Origin: a virus | Strand: one strand, 5' to 3' | DNA: 64,000 nucleotides | Virus record (IMG/VR): IMGVR_UViG_3300021378_000014 | Location: 1 to 64,000 of that record | Shown: one piece after another, positions 37,527 through 44,423 of the stretch | Layout of the letters: each line of letters starts with the position of its first letter | Position numbering within the stretch: position 1 is the first letter of the stretch | The notes under the pieces: generated by a model | What the model was told of the DNA's origin: nothing | The model's database searches: none | The model's input: only the letters and a program-made list of their open reading frames with translations | Made by a program: the position numbers and the translations under genes

Positions 37527-39051
37527 AGATAATACTTTTCTCTTTAGCACGACTAAGTGCTACGTATAAAAGATTAAAATATTGTATCTTTTTTATACGT
37601 AGTTCTTCATCTCCAACTTTAAGTCGAATTGCAATATTTTTACCATCAACAAAACTATTGCTGTAAGTACTACCTTGTGATTTATGGGTAGTGATTACGT
37701 AGCCATAATCTATATCTTTTTTAGGTAAATTTTTAAGAACAATATTATTAGCTTTAGCGTATTTAGCTACAGGACTAGTTTTATAATCATTAAAACTATC
37801 AAGTAATAAATAATTTTTACGCCATTTAAAATATTCAACCCAAGCTCTACCTTTTTGGGTACGAGCAGTATAATGAATACTTTCATGCAATAAAGCAAAA
37901 TTATCATACGATTCAGGTTTAACAATATTTAACCAAGGAGTTAGTTCTTGATTACCTGTGTTTTGTAATTGTACTTGCCATGATTTAATAGCGTCTTTAT
38001 CGTTATGTTCTAATTTAACTACTTCGTATTCTTGTGAATTAGTTACAATTTCACTTCCTTTTCCTGCAGATACAGTAGTGTAACACATCAATAAATCGTT
38101 AAGTGTTATAATCTCATCAGTACCAATAATGGCACTACGTACTATGTTATTCCATTCTTTTACTGATTCATTAGTAAAAGTACAAAGTCTTGCGTAATTA
38201 GGATCAAATTTAAACTGTTCATTGCCAAATGTATCTAATACTTTATCTGTAAAATACTTTTTATCTCTAGTAAATTCATACCCTTGTCCATATTGATTAT
38301 AAATCATTGAGTGATTAATACAAATGTATCGAAAGAGATGTTCACGGATTAATTGACCTCTATCGTCACGATCATTATTTACACGTAAGAAATTAAAACC
38401 AGGTACAAGATGTTCAGCACTTTCTGTAAATTTAGCGTATTCATCTGTATTAAAACCACTAGTAAGAGTAGTAATATCACAACGTATAGCGTTAGCTAGA
38501 AATACCAATGGATTATCGGGTTTCTGACGTACTGGTTGTCTTAATTCAAATATATAATCAGATAGTATAAATACAGGACTAGCAGCTTCACCAACAGGAG
38601 GTACTTGATAACCATCACCAATAAACAGAATTTTAGTCTTAAATCGGTATGCTAGTTCTTTAATAAATTCAAACAGTTCAGTATTAATCATACTAGCTTC
38701 GTCAATCAGAAGCAGTTTATATAATCCCATTTGTGGCTCATTTCTACGAGCAAACTTTGGGTTATTTATATCGAAATTGTCAAGTAAAGTATTAGGAGCA
38801 AGACCACAAAGAGCTTGTACAGTAACAGCTTCAAGTCCAGTTACTAAACGTATAACATTCTTTGCTTTGTGAGTAGGTGCTGATACAGCAACTCCAAATT
38901 TATATTTAGAGTTCTTTGTAATTAGTTCAGACAAAAAAGTCTTACCAGTACCAGCAGGACCGATAAGACTACAAAGATAAGTATCAGTATCGTTATTAAT
39001 CCATTCAACTATCCTAGTTAGAGCAGTTTCCTGGTCATTGGTTAAAGTCAT
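37519..39051 (-). CDS. SF1 helicase (Dda/RecD2-like)
   Basis: 510 residues. Motif I GPAGTGKT (31-38), motif II DEAS (117-120), motif III GDGYQVPPVGE, motif V TTHKSQGSTYSNSF and motif VI YVALSRAKEKSIIYV at the C-terminus. These are the AAA_30/UvrD_C_2 signatures of 5'-3' SF1B helicases such as T4 Dda, which help at origins, forks and recombination intermediates. The N-terminus begins directly with the Q-motif region, as in Dda. Confidence 0.88.
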   Translation of the reverse strand: MTLTNDQETALTRIVEWINNDTDTYLCSLIGPAGTGKTFLSELITKNSKYKFGVAVSAPTHKAKNVIRLVTGLEAVTVQALCGLAPNTLLDNFDINNPKFARRNEPQMGLYKLLLIDEASMINTELFEFIKELAYRFKTKILFIGDGYQVPPVGEAASPVFILSDYIFELRQPVRQKPDNPLVFLANAIRCDITTLTSGFNTDEYAKFTESAEHLVPGFNFLRVNNDRDDRGQLIREHLFRYICINHSMIYNQYGQGYEFTRDKKYFTDKVLDTFGNEQFKFDPNYARLCTFTNESVKEWNNIVRSAIIGTDEIITLNDLLMCYTTVSAGKGSEIVTNSQEYEVVKLEHNDKDAIKSWQVQLQNTGNQELTPWLNIVKPESYDNFALLHESIHYTARTQKGRAWVEYFKWRKNYLLLDSFNDYKTSPVAKYAKANNIVLKNLPKKDIDYGYVITTHKSQGSTYSNSFVDGKNIAIRLKVGDEELRIKKIQYFNLLYVALSRAKEKSIIYV

Positions 39052-39066
39052 AATTTTGTTTATTAT

Positions 39067-39465
39067 TTAAAATGGCGTTTTATCCATTATATGTTCATTT
39101 AAAAATTTAAAAGCATAAGCAAGTGCTTGTAAATATATTTCACTTGTAGTATTAATTACAGGATATGGTTTTTGATAGGCTATATATAGTATATTAAGAT
39201 CAACATCAATATAGTCTAAATTACTATCTTGTGGTAATGTTCCTAACAATACATTATGTATAACAAATACATCGTAGTTATTTGCATAAATACTACAACA
39301 TATATTATGAGCATAGAGAAAGTCTATAAATATACCTATTTGATAATCAAAATCTAGTGCAAGAAAACTTGCAATAGGCATTTGACCAGCTTTATGCTGA
39401 GTATACCATTTTATAAATACTTCTCTTGTTTTAAGTAAAGTTCCAAGATACTTAGCGATATTCAT
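39067..39465 (-). CDS. Hypothetical protein
   Basis: 132 residues, helical and aromatic-rich (FIKWYTQHKAGQMPIASFLALDFDYQIGIFIDFLY). It overlaps the RepL-like gene by 4 bases and precedes the SF1 helicase by 15. Function unknown; the context suggests DNA replication. Confidence 0.6.
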   Translation of the reverse strand: MNIAKYLGTLLKTREVFIKWYTQHKAGQMPIASFLALDFDYQIGIFIDFLYAHNICCSIYANNYDVFVIHNVLLGTLPQDSNLDYIDVDLNILYIAYQKPYPVINTTSEIYLQALAYAFKFLNEHIMDKTPF

Positions 39466-39926
39466 ATATCTAGTATTAACGGTTTAACATTTAAAAAATT
39501 ACCTTTAAACAAAATATTCGGATTAATCCAATATACTGTTTTTACTTTGATATGTTGAGCTATAATATCATTATCCTTAAGGTCTTTAATACCTCTAAAA
39601 TATTTATTACGTTCAATTGGAATATTATTGTTTAATACTATACAATCCCTTTCGTACTCTAAGTTTTTAAAGATATACCAAAAGACTTCAAGTCCAGCAC
39701 TATTAAGTTTTTCTATTTCATCAATAGAAAATATTTTAGTGAATGGTCTTTTATCAACTTCTTTTAATATAATAGTTTCACTATCAAGTTCAATTCCCGT
39801 TGCTCTTTCAAACACTTGAAAGTGCCCAAGTCTAAGTCTACCTGCTTCTATCTTTCCTACTTTGGTTTCTACAACAAACGGATTTGTTGTTCCAGTATCC
39901 ATTAATATTTTAAGGCTACTACTCAT
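39462..39926 (-). CDS. RepL/winged-helix-like replication or regulatory protein
   Basis: 154 residues. The second half has the pattern of the RepL plasmid replication family: a helix rich in Lys/Asn, YFRGIKDLKDNDIIAQHIKVKTVYWINPNILFKGN, that is GIK-x-L...YWINP...F-x-GN, which forms a winged-helix DNA-binding domain. It could bind the phage origin or act as a regulator. It is the first gene after a strong bidirectional hairpin, so it probably heads the replication transcript unit. Confidence 0.6.
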   Translation of the reverse strand: MSSSLKILMDTGTTNPFVVETKVGKIEAGRLRLGHFQVFERATGIELDSETIILKEVDKRPFTKIFSIDEIEKLNSAGLEVFWYIFKNLEYERDCIVLNNNIPIERNKYFRGIKDLKDNDIIAQHIKVKTVYWINPNILFKGNFLNVKPLILDI

Positions 39927-39977
39927 TGCAGTATTAATTTTAACATTATTAATAATGTAAATTTACGAAATTTAGTT

Positions 39978-40016
39978 GTAAAAAGTGAGATTTCCGGCTA
40001 TCGAAAATCTCACTTT
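39978..40016. terminator. Bidirectional intrinsic terminator
   Basis: AAAAAGTGAGATTT and AAAATCTCACTTTTT form a long near-perfect stem around a 10-base loop, with A-run and T-run on both sides. It separates the 40099 gene from the replication genes. Confidence 0.85.
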
Positions 40017-40098
40017 TTGAACTTGAAAACTACTGATTATCAGCGAGTTATGAAGGTTTCCTTCTTAAAGAAGGGAGGGTGTAAAAATTAACACCAGT

Positions 40099-40539
40099 CT
40101 AATCTTCATCTTCATCATTAGAATCAGTTTCAGCTTCACCAGAATCAATATGATTTTCATGAAAAAACACTTGATTTTCGTGTTCATCATAGATACGTAT
40201 TGCTATTCTATTATCACCTTTAAGAAGAACCTGTAGTTCAATCTTTTCCTCAAAATATATAAATAAAGCTTTTCTTTTAAACTCTAGCCCTTTGAATATA
40301 GCATTATTAATAAGTTCGTAAATAGTTTCATTACGAACAATAATGGTTTGCGTATATTTCCAAAGTTCACGAGCACTAATACTAAAGTAACAATCCACGT
40401 ATTGCTTATTGTCACGTATCTTATTCTTATACTTAGTCGGTATACTAGTGATAGTTTTACTAGTTGTTTTTACAGCAGCTGTATTTTTAATTAACGGCGC
40501 TATGCTATTTGCTTTAGCGATAAGATTTTGTAAATCCAT
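40099..40539 (-). CDS. Hypothetical protein with acidic tail
   Basis: 146 residues. A basic N-terminal linker (1-45), then a beta-rich domain (ALFIYFEEKIELQVLLKGDNRIAIRIYDE) and an extremely acidic C-terminus (GEAETDSNDEDED). The tail is typical of proteins that bind SSB partners or mimic DNA. No family recognised. Confidence 0.6.
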   Translation of the reverse strand: MDLQNLIAKANSIAPLIKNTAAVKTTSKTITSIPTKYKNKIRDNKQYVDCYFSISARELWKYTQTIIVRNETIYELINNAIFKGLEFKRKALFIYFEEKIELQVLLKGDNRIAIRIYDEHENQVFFHENHIDSGEAETDSNDEDED

Positions 40540-40550
40540 CGAGGTATATT

Positions 40551-40564
40551 TCTATTACTGGGAA
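40551..40564 (-). repeat. Copy of dispersed 14-base motif (exact)
   Basis: Intergenic. Forms a 15-bp perfect inverted pair with the copy at 40588 (40553-40567 with 40585-40599, 17-base loop). Confidence 0.85.
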
Positions 40565-40587
40565 AGATTAAGGCAGTCCTAACTTCT

Positions 40588-40601
40588 TTCCCAGTAATAA
40601 G
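40588..40601 (+). repeat. Copy of dispersed 14-base motif (two mismatches)
   Basis: Intergenic, just downstream of the gene at 40616. Local arms TTCTT/AAGAA; the wider flanks GCAG and CTGC (40573-40612) add an outer stem. Confidence 0.75.
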
Positions 40602-40615
40602 AAAGGGCTGCTTAG

Positions 40616-40879
40616 TTATAACTTGATTACTGCGTTAGCAGTAGTTTTAAGCTTATACGTAGCTTTATTACGTTGTACAGTAAGCGGTTTACCAAATCTA
40701 GCTCTTTGCCATTGTTTAGGCGTAAGCTTAAAATGCATTATACCACTAGTTTTAAGTTCTTTATCTTCAAAGTGTTCGTATTGAGCTACCACATCTATGG
40801 CAGATGTAACTGGTTTTAAATAATTATAATTACTTCTTTCCAACTGCACCCCGCCCGTGGCATAATGCGCATTCTTCAT
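40616..40879 (-). CDS. Hypothetical protein
   Basis: 87 residues from MKNAHYATGG, overlapping the zinc-finger gene by 50 bases. The frame is open 28 codons further upstream. The C-terminal part (MHFKLTPKQWQRARFGKPLTVQRNKATYKL) is basic and could bind nucleic acid. No family recognised. Confidence 0.5.
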   Translation of the reverse strand: MKNAHYATGGVQLERSNYNYLKPVTSAIDVVAQYEHFEDKELKTSGIMHFKLTPKQWQRARFGKPLTVQRNKATYKLKTTANAVIKL

Positions 40880-41021
40880 GTCTTCCTCTATTTCCACAAC
40901 AACTACATTTACCTCCAACAATTTTAGCCTTACAGCATTTACTGACTTGACCTCTACCGCCACAAATAAAACAAGTTGTTGCTTTGATTATTTCAATTAA
41001 ATTAGTTATAAGTTTAATCAT
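40830..41021 (-). CDS. DnaJ-type zinc-finger microprotein
   Basis: 63 residues. After a short hydrophobic N-terminus come CFICGGRGQ, CCKA, CSCCGNRG and CALCHGRGAV, i.e. CxxCxGxG-like repeats arranged as in the DnaJ cysteine-rich domain, able to hold two zinc ions. No J domain. Could bind unfolded protein or nucleic acid. Function unknown. Confidence 0.65.
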   Translation of the reverse strand: MIKLITNLIEIIKATTCFICGGRGQVSKCCKAKIVGGKCSCCGNRGRHEECALCHGRGAVGKK

Positions 41022-41039
41022 GGTTTATTGATTAATAAT

Positions 41040-41077
41040 GCCGACTTCAACAATCAAGTCAAAGCCGGCATAAGTTT
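41040..41077 (-). terminator. Hairpin, possible weak terminator
   Basis: TGCCG-ACTT pairs with AAGT...CGGCA around an 8-base loop with an unpaired stretch. No long T-run on either strand; downstream of the gene at 41128. Confidence 0.4.
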
Positions 41078-41127
41078 ATTACTATCGGTCACCAATACTC
41101 ATACCAGTACTGGTAATGATGTCATAT

Positions 41128-41361
41128 TCACCCATGTTGTTTAGGTTTACGGAGTTTTTGCTTAAATTTAAACGTATCTCCTTCCTTGATTAATTTATTA
41201 AGATGTTCTTTTGCAGCTTCAGACGTACGAAAGCCATTTGCAGGTTGATTTGCTATATCAGCATTACTTACGTTTTGTTGAATAGCGAAAGAACTAGTAT
41301 TATTTTTCTTAATTACTTTAATGTAAAAAGGAATTGCAAATACACGCTTTTCGTTTTTCAT
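41128..41361 (-). CDS. Hypothetical basic protein
   Basis: 77 residues. An N-terminal strand region (RVFAIPFYIKVIKK), a middle NGFRTSEAAKEHLNKLIKEGD and a basic C-terminus (KFKQKLRKPKQHG). Its start codon abuts the stop of the upstream gene. Function unknown. Confidence 0.55.
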   Translation of the reverse strand: MKNEKRVFAIPFYIKVIKKNNTSSFAIQQNVSNADIANQPANGFRTSEAAKEHLNKLIKEGDTFKFKQKLRKPKQHG

Positions 41362-41681
41362 TATTTTGTAGTTTTAGCTGCAATTTCATGAGCATAGGCC
41401 ATTCTCCACATATTACCACCCATACAAATCATTTTATCTAATTCATATACATTTTGATGTGGTTCGCGGGCAGTTTCAGCTCCAACACGAGTTTGATATG
41501 TATCAATCAACGTCCCTTGACGATCAGTTACAAAACGAAACACTCCAAATTCTTTACCAGTATATGGATTTTTACCGGTAGCGTAATTTTTTGTTTTTCC
41601 ATTGTTATTACGTCCAAGTTTACGATTAGCTGCTTTTACACCGCTGGACTTAGTACTACTTCTTTTCTTAATTGCCATCAT
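41361..41681 (-). CDS. Hypothetical basic protein
   Basis: 106 residues with a Lys/Arg/Ser/Asn-rich disordered start (IKKRSSTKSSGVKAANRKLGRNNNGK) followed by a small domain (GVFRFVTDRQGTLIDTYQTRVGAETA). Nucleic-acid binding is likely from charge only. First coding gene downstream of the tRNA region. Confidence 0.55.
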   Translation of the reverse strand: MMAIKKRSSTKSSGVKAANRKLGRNNNGKTKNYATGKNPYTGKEFGVFRFVTDRQGTLIDTYQTRVGAETAREPHQNVYELDKMICMGGNMWRMAYAHEIAAKTTK

Positions 41682-41731
41682 GTAATTGTTTGTGTTATAA
41701 CTTATAGGTTATAACGGATTAATAAATTAGT

Positions 41732-41897
41732 GGGAATAGTGGGATTCGAACCCTGATATATATTTATTACAACTAGTATTATGTAATATCAATCATTTTA
41801 CTTAGTTAACCAACAGCGTAACAATTTCAGTTACTAGTACTGCTAAAATTAACACTAGAGTTTGTATCTAGTCTAACTCTCCAACGTTAGCGTATTC
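41732..41897 (-). tRNA. Aberrant tRNA-like element (possible interrupted or decayed tRNA)
   Basis: On the minus strand GGGAATA near 41897 pairs with TATTCCC ending near 41733. A perfect 5-bp D-type stem (CTAAC/GTTAG, loop containing GG), one spacer base, and a 5-bp anticodon-type stem (CTAGA/TCTAG, 7-base loop TACAAAC) follow. The 3' end has a canonical T-loop GGTTCGAATCCC. About 90 extra bases separate the two halves, position 33 is not U, and the T-stem is only 3 bp as written. Either an intron/insertion or a decayed tRNA. Confidence 0.35.
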
Positions 41898-41933
41898 CCC
41901 CCAGTACCGTAGGTACAGAACTTTAATTAATAG

Positions 41934-42017
41934 TACCGGGAAAGGGACTTGAACCCTCAATTCCAGATGGAAACAGGATTTTAAGTCCTGCGTGTCTACC
42001 AATTTCACCACCCCGGT
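41934..42017 (-). tRNA. tRNA-Leu (UAA)
   Basis: 84 bases. The acceptor stem ACCGGGG/TCCCGGT (last pair G-U) is followed by discriminator A. U8, a D-arm with TTGGTAGAC, anticodon stem CAGGA/TCCTG with loop CTTAAAA (anticodon TAA), a long type II variable arm TCCATCTGGA and T-arm GGGTTCAAGTCCC. CCA is not encoded. UUA is the favoured Leu codon in many of these AT-rich genes, so the tRNA may support translation. Confidence 0.9.
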
Positions 42018-42044
42018 ATGTAATGCAGTAATCAATACATTTAT

Positions 42045-42212
42045 TTATCGTATAATCAATTTGTGTAACTGAAATATAATAATAAACAAAAGTATAGCTT
42101 CAATGTTTACATCTAGCACTGTAGATACAATAGCTATTATACCGAATATAATTACTAGTACTAATAGTGTAAACATTAGTTTCTCTATTTGCAGTTTGTT
42201 TATTTTAATCAT
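42045..42212 (-). CDS. Small membrane protein
   Basis: 55 residues: MIKINKLQIEKLM, then a strongly hydrophobic run (FTLLVLVIIFGIIAIVSTVL) and a second hydrophobic segment (AILLFIIIFQLHKLII). Two membrane helices are likely. Its ATG overlaps the end of the preceding small gene by 8 bases. Function unknown. Confidence 0.5.
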   Translation of the reverse strand: MIKINKLQIEKLMFTLLVLVIIFGIIAIVSTVLDVNIEAILLFIIIFQLHKLIIR

Positions 42213-42357
42213 AACGAGTATACAGGTGAATGAATAAAAAGTCTATTTGGAATTGGTATCCATCATAGGTGATAGATAGTAAACTACGTTCATTAAAGCT
42301 GGTAATAAACGTAGCTATTGCAATTCCATAACGAAAACTAAGTAGTTCAAATTTCAT
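42205..42357 (-). CDS. Small hypothetical protein
   Basis: 50 residues starting at MKFELLSFRYG, with beta-like pattern (SLLSITYDGYQFQIDFLFIHLY). Its start overlaps the previous stop as TAATG. Real as part of a coupled stack; function unknown. Confidence 0.45.
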   Translation of the reverse strand: MKFELLSFRYGIAIATFITSFNERSLLSITYDGYQFQIDFLFIHLYTRYD

Positions 42358-42440
42358 TATCTTGCGTTTATAGATATAGGAGCAGTTATCTTATATTGAT
42401 AAGCTCTATACCGGATTGTATATAAAGTTTTCAGTCTCAT
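42357..42440 (-). CDS. Micro-ORF in coupled stack
   Basis: 27 residues, starting MRLKTLYTIRYRAY. ATGA overlap with the end of the 60-residue gene upstream and TAATG overlap with the next. Basic. Might only serve to pass ribosomes along. Confidence 0.35.
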   Translation of the reverse strand: MRLKTLYTIRYRAYQYKITAPISINAR

Positions 42441-42619
42441 AATCGTACGTTTAACAATAATAATAATCCTGTGAATATTCCAATGACAACTATAATTAGC
42501 TGTAAGCCTAATATTATATCATTGTCATAGGTATATTTACATACTGGATATATACATATAATACATAGAATAATAAATGCTGTATATAGTATATTTAATC
42601 GTTGTTTAGTTATTTTCAT
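42437..42619 (-). CDS. Small two-helix membrane protein
   Basis: 60 residues. Hydrophobic segments about 10-27 (ILYTAFIILCIICIYPVC) and 35-57 (IILGLQLIIVVIGIFTGLLLLL). First gene of a stack of four overlapping short ORFs. Function unknown. Confidence 0.55.
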   Translation of the reverse strand: MKITKQRLNILYTAFIILCIICIYPVCKYTYDNDIILGLQLIIVVIGIFTGLLLLLNVRL

Positions 42620-42757
42620 CTAGTAATTGTTTTGTTTTGTTTGTCATTGTATTATGTTTTTCGTCAGTGCTACAATATTATAGCAGACTACCACCCGTAA
42701 AGGTACAAGAACTTTAACTTGTTTATTGGTAGTTTCGATCAGTTTTTTATGTTAAAA

Positions 42758-42982
42758 TTATTCAGGCAAAAGTATCGTGATATTTACACTTTCTTCCGTA
42801 ATTGTAACATCAATGTTGTATTTAGTGAATAATTGTGAGTTCTGTAGTTGTAATCCTAGTATGAATAACAAATCAGTTGCAAAATTATTTGTTACTATCA
42901 TATTGGAATTGAACATATCACGTATTACAATTACTAGTCGGGCTTCAATAGTACCTTTAGGGTATGCATGGGTTATTTTCAT
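42758..42982 (-). CDS. Small hypothetical protein
   Basis: 74 residues from MKITHAYPKG, chosen because the leader TAAAACTAATACC matches other starts here; the frame is open 19 codons further up. Helix followed by strands (IDVTITEESVNITILLPE). Function unknown. Confidence 0.5.
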   Translation of the reverse strand: MKITHAYPKGTIEARLVIVIRDMFNSNMIVTNNFATDLLFILGLQLQNSQLFTKYNIDVTITEESVNITILLPE

Positions 42983-43061
42983 GGTATTAGTTTTAGTAGT
43001 TATTTTATGTCTTGAGGTTTGCGATGTATTGCGGAACATTGAAGTTACGCTTTAATAATAA

Positions 43062-43137
43062 GAGGGTGATGGGTAATAGTATGATTATGGTTAATAAAAA
43101 GGGAATTAATATTAGGGATTTGGGTATGGTTAAGGGG
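43062..43137 (+). other. G-run cluster, possible G-quadruplex
   Basis: Six runs of at least three G on the plus strand within 76 bases; four of them (43101-43137) have loops of 11, 4 and 9 bases. Striking in AT-rich DNA. Lies in the intergenic leader upstream of the gene at 42758. Confidence 0.4.
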
Positions 43138-43188
43138 AAGAGTACGGAGTACAGGAACACTATCACCTATCCTAATCTCCGTACTCTT
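43138..43188. ncRNA. Long-stem hairpin in intergenic leader
   Basis: AAGAGTACGGAG (43138-43149) is perfectly complementary to CTCCGTACTCTT (43177-43188), 12 bp with a 27-base loop. No T-run, so more likely an RNA structure or protein site than a terminator. Confidence 0.5.
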
Positions 43189-43200
43189 ACCAATTCACTT

Positions 43201-43317
43201 CTAATTCACTACTGTAATTCTTCCGCATTCTGGACATTTGCAATTACCTTTAGGTTCTTTTCTAGTTCTAGTTACAGAACCACACCATTTGCATATCCAC
43301 AAGTAAGCCTTATTCAT
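43201..43317 (-). CDS. Zinc-ribbon microprotein (copy 2)
   Basis: 38 residues from MNKAYLWICKWCGS. Two cysteine pairs, CKWCG and CKCPECG, form a rubredoxin-like zinc ribbon. It shares the WICKWC start with the 43-residue gene just upstream, whose stop it overlaps by 8 bases (ATGAATAA). Likely a tandem duplicate. Function unknown. Confidence 0.6.
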   Translation of the reverse strand: MNKAYLWICKWCGSVTRTRKEPKGNCKCPECGRITVVN

Positions 43318-43441
43318 CGCCGATGTAAGTTTCACATCCACATTCGTCACATTCTTTAGTACCTCTTGGTTTAAATAATGTACGATGAATAGCACTACAC
43401 CATTTACATATCCAGAAATGAGATTTAAGTTTGTTAAACAT
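43310..43441 (-). CDS. Zinc-ribbon microprotein (copy 1)
   Basis: 43 residues: MFNKLKSHFWICKWCSA...CDECGCETYIGDE. Two CxxC knuckles as in copy 2. Overlaps the preceding 97-residue gene by 8 bases. Small size and duplication suggest a host-directed or regulatory microprotein, but this is inference. Confidence 0.6.
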   Translation of the reverse strand: MFNKLKSHFWICKWCSAIHRTLFKPRGTKECDECGCETYIGDE

Positions 43442-43727
43442 TGCTTATAGCATTAAAGGTTTCATTAATAGCTTCATACGATCGCTTAATCGTAATCCAC
43501 GTTCCAACTTCGGTAATAGCGTTAAATATATGCTCGCTATTACCATTCATTTCCGTAAGCATATCTACGGCAGTATTCCAGTTCTCTATTAGTTGATTAC
43601 TATGTGTAATCAAGTTATGAACTACATCTCTATTACTATTGGTAGCTACAGTATCTCTGTAAACTACCATTTCTTCTATCAGTAATCTTAGTGTATTAAT
43701 AGAGAACTGATTAGTTTCAGTTCTCAT
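43434..43727 (-). CDS. Helical hypothetical early protein
   Basis: 97 residues, entirely helical pattern (INTLRLLIEEMVVYRDTVATNSNRDVVHNLITHSNQLIENW). Preceded by two copies of TGCAAACATCGTAC. Function unknown. Confidence 0.55.
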   Translation of the reverse strand: MRTETNQFSINTLRLLIEEMVVYRDTVATNSNRDVVHNLITHSNQLIENWNTAVDMLTEMNGNSEHIFNAITEVGTWITIKRSYEAINETFNAISNV

Positions 43728-43750
43728 AGTTATATATTTAATTTATAGTT

Positions 43751-43790
43751 GTACGATGTTTGCAACTTATTTAATAGTACGATGTTTGCA
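43751..43790 (-). promoter_or_regulatory. Direct repeat upstream of 97-residue gene
   Basis: TGCAAACATCGTAC (minus strand) occurs twice, 26 bases apart, ending 24 bases before the start codon. The spacing and position suit a regulator-binding pair or duplicated promoter element. Confidence 0.45.
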
Positions 43791-43924
43791 GCTACGTTGG
43801 GTAGCAGAAACAATTGTACATCTAAGTGTGCATTTAAGAACACTTCACATATTAGTAGGTAGTTCTTTATTGAGGTTGCGATTAACAGCATCACGAGTTC
43901 AGTTAAGAACGCGTGATATTGCTG
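43791..43924. ncRNA. Structured intergenic element A
   Basis: No ORF. Contains AAGTGT/ACACTT and ATCACG/CGTGAT hairpins and blocks (ATTAGTAGGT-GTT, AGGTT-CG, CAGTTAAGA, CGCG) that recur in the same order at 45418-45533. Probably a leader or small RNA; strand not certain. Confidence 0.4.
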
Positions 43925-44107
43925 CTATTGAGAGATAAAAACAGATGTTCCTGTGCCAGTATTACCTAAATACACACCAAGTTTACCGTTAGGTAACGTT
44001 TCGGTGTATTCTTCAGAATACTCTACACATACCATATTTGGATGGTTTTGTTTAGCTTCAGCTACTGTATTATATACGTAGTAAGCTTTAGTTGCTGGAT
44101 AGTACAT
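43925..44107 (-). CDS. Small hypothetical early protein
   Basis: 60 residues: an N-terminal helix (YYVYNTVAEAKQNHPN) then strands (MVCVEYSEEYTETLPNGKLGVYLGN). Overall it resembles the first half of the next upstream gene (both have xVxEAKxxxxxY-like stretches). Function unknown. Confidence 0.5.
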   Translation of the reverse strand: MYYPATKAYYVYNTVAEAKQNHPNMVCVEYSEEYTETLPNGKLGVYLGNTGTGTSVFISQ

Positions 44108-44109
44108 AG

Positions 44110-44349
44110 TTAAAAAATTTGGGTATAATCGTGTACAATATAAGTATAACCAAGGCTATTACCTTCTGGCACATTTTCCCAATCCTGATGAAGTAGCTGC
44201 TGTACTAGCAGCAGTAACTTCAGCGTAATATCGTAATATTTAGCAGCGGCTTCTTTAGCTTCCTCTACAGTTTCAAATTCTCCTACAGGCGCTGACCACG
44301 CAATGTGGTTACTTTGAATTTGATCACTAACTTGAGCTACAGTAAACAT
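44110..44349 (-). CDS. Small early protein carrying a segment shared with a virion gene
   Basis: 79 residues. The N-terminus (VGEFETVEEAKEAAAKYY) and C-terminus (GYTYIVHDYTQIF) look ordinary, but the middle, YDITLKLLLLVQQLLH, is encoded by 42 bases (44193-44234) identical to 59504-59545 in the virion gene at 59085, read in another frame. The segment looks like a recent insertion. A terminator-leader cassette stands directly upstream. Confidence 0.55.
   Translation of the reverse strand: MFTVAQVSDQIQSNHIAWSAPVGEFETVEEAKEAAAKYYDITLKLLLLVQQLLHQDWENVPEGNSLGYTYIVHDYTQIF
44193..44234 (-). repeat. 42-base exact duplicate of 59504-59545
   Basis: Reverse complement of 44193-44234 equals 59504-59545 base for base. 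It contains the GCTGCT/AGCAGC palindromic core. Confidence 0.9.
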
Positions 44350-44359
44350 AGTTAATTCA

Positions 44360-44412
44360 TTTAAAAGATTAATAAAAAGGGTAGCAGCCTTACGACTACT
44401 ACCCCTAATTCA
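44360..44412 (-). repeat. Terminator-leader cassette, copy 1
   Basis: About 53 bases: CCTAATTCA boundary, GGGTAG hairpin, T-run and the leader word ATTAATCTTTTAAA. Nearly the same as 44668-44720, with the stem pairs changed on both sides. Confidence 0.7.
44379..44404 (-). terminator. Intrinsic terminator
   Basis: GGGTAG-AG pairs with CT-CTACCC; TTTTTATT follows on the minus strand. Ends the gene at 44424. Confidence 0.8.
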
Positions 44413-44423
44413 AAATGTTATCG

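Noticed and set aside
43791-43938. Plus-strand 60-codon frame at 43756-43938
   Set aside because: Composition does not look protein-like and the stretch is filled with hairpins and repeats; treated as noncoding.
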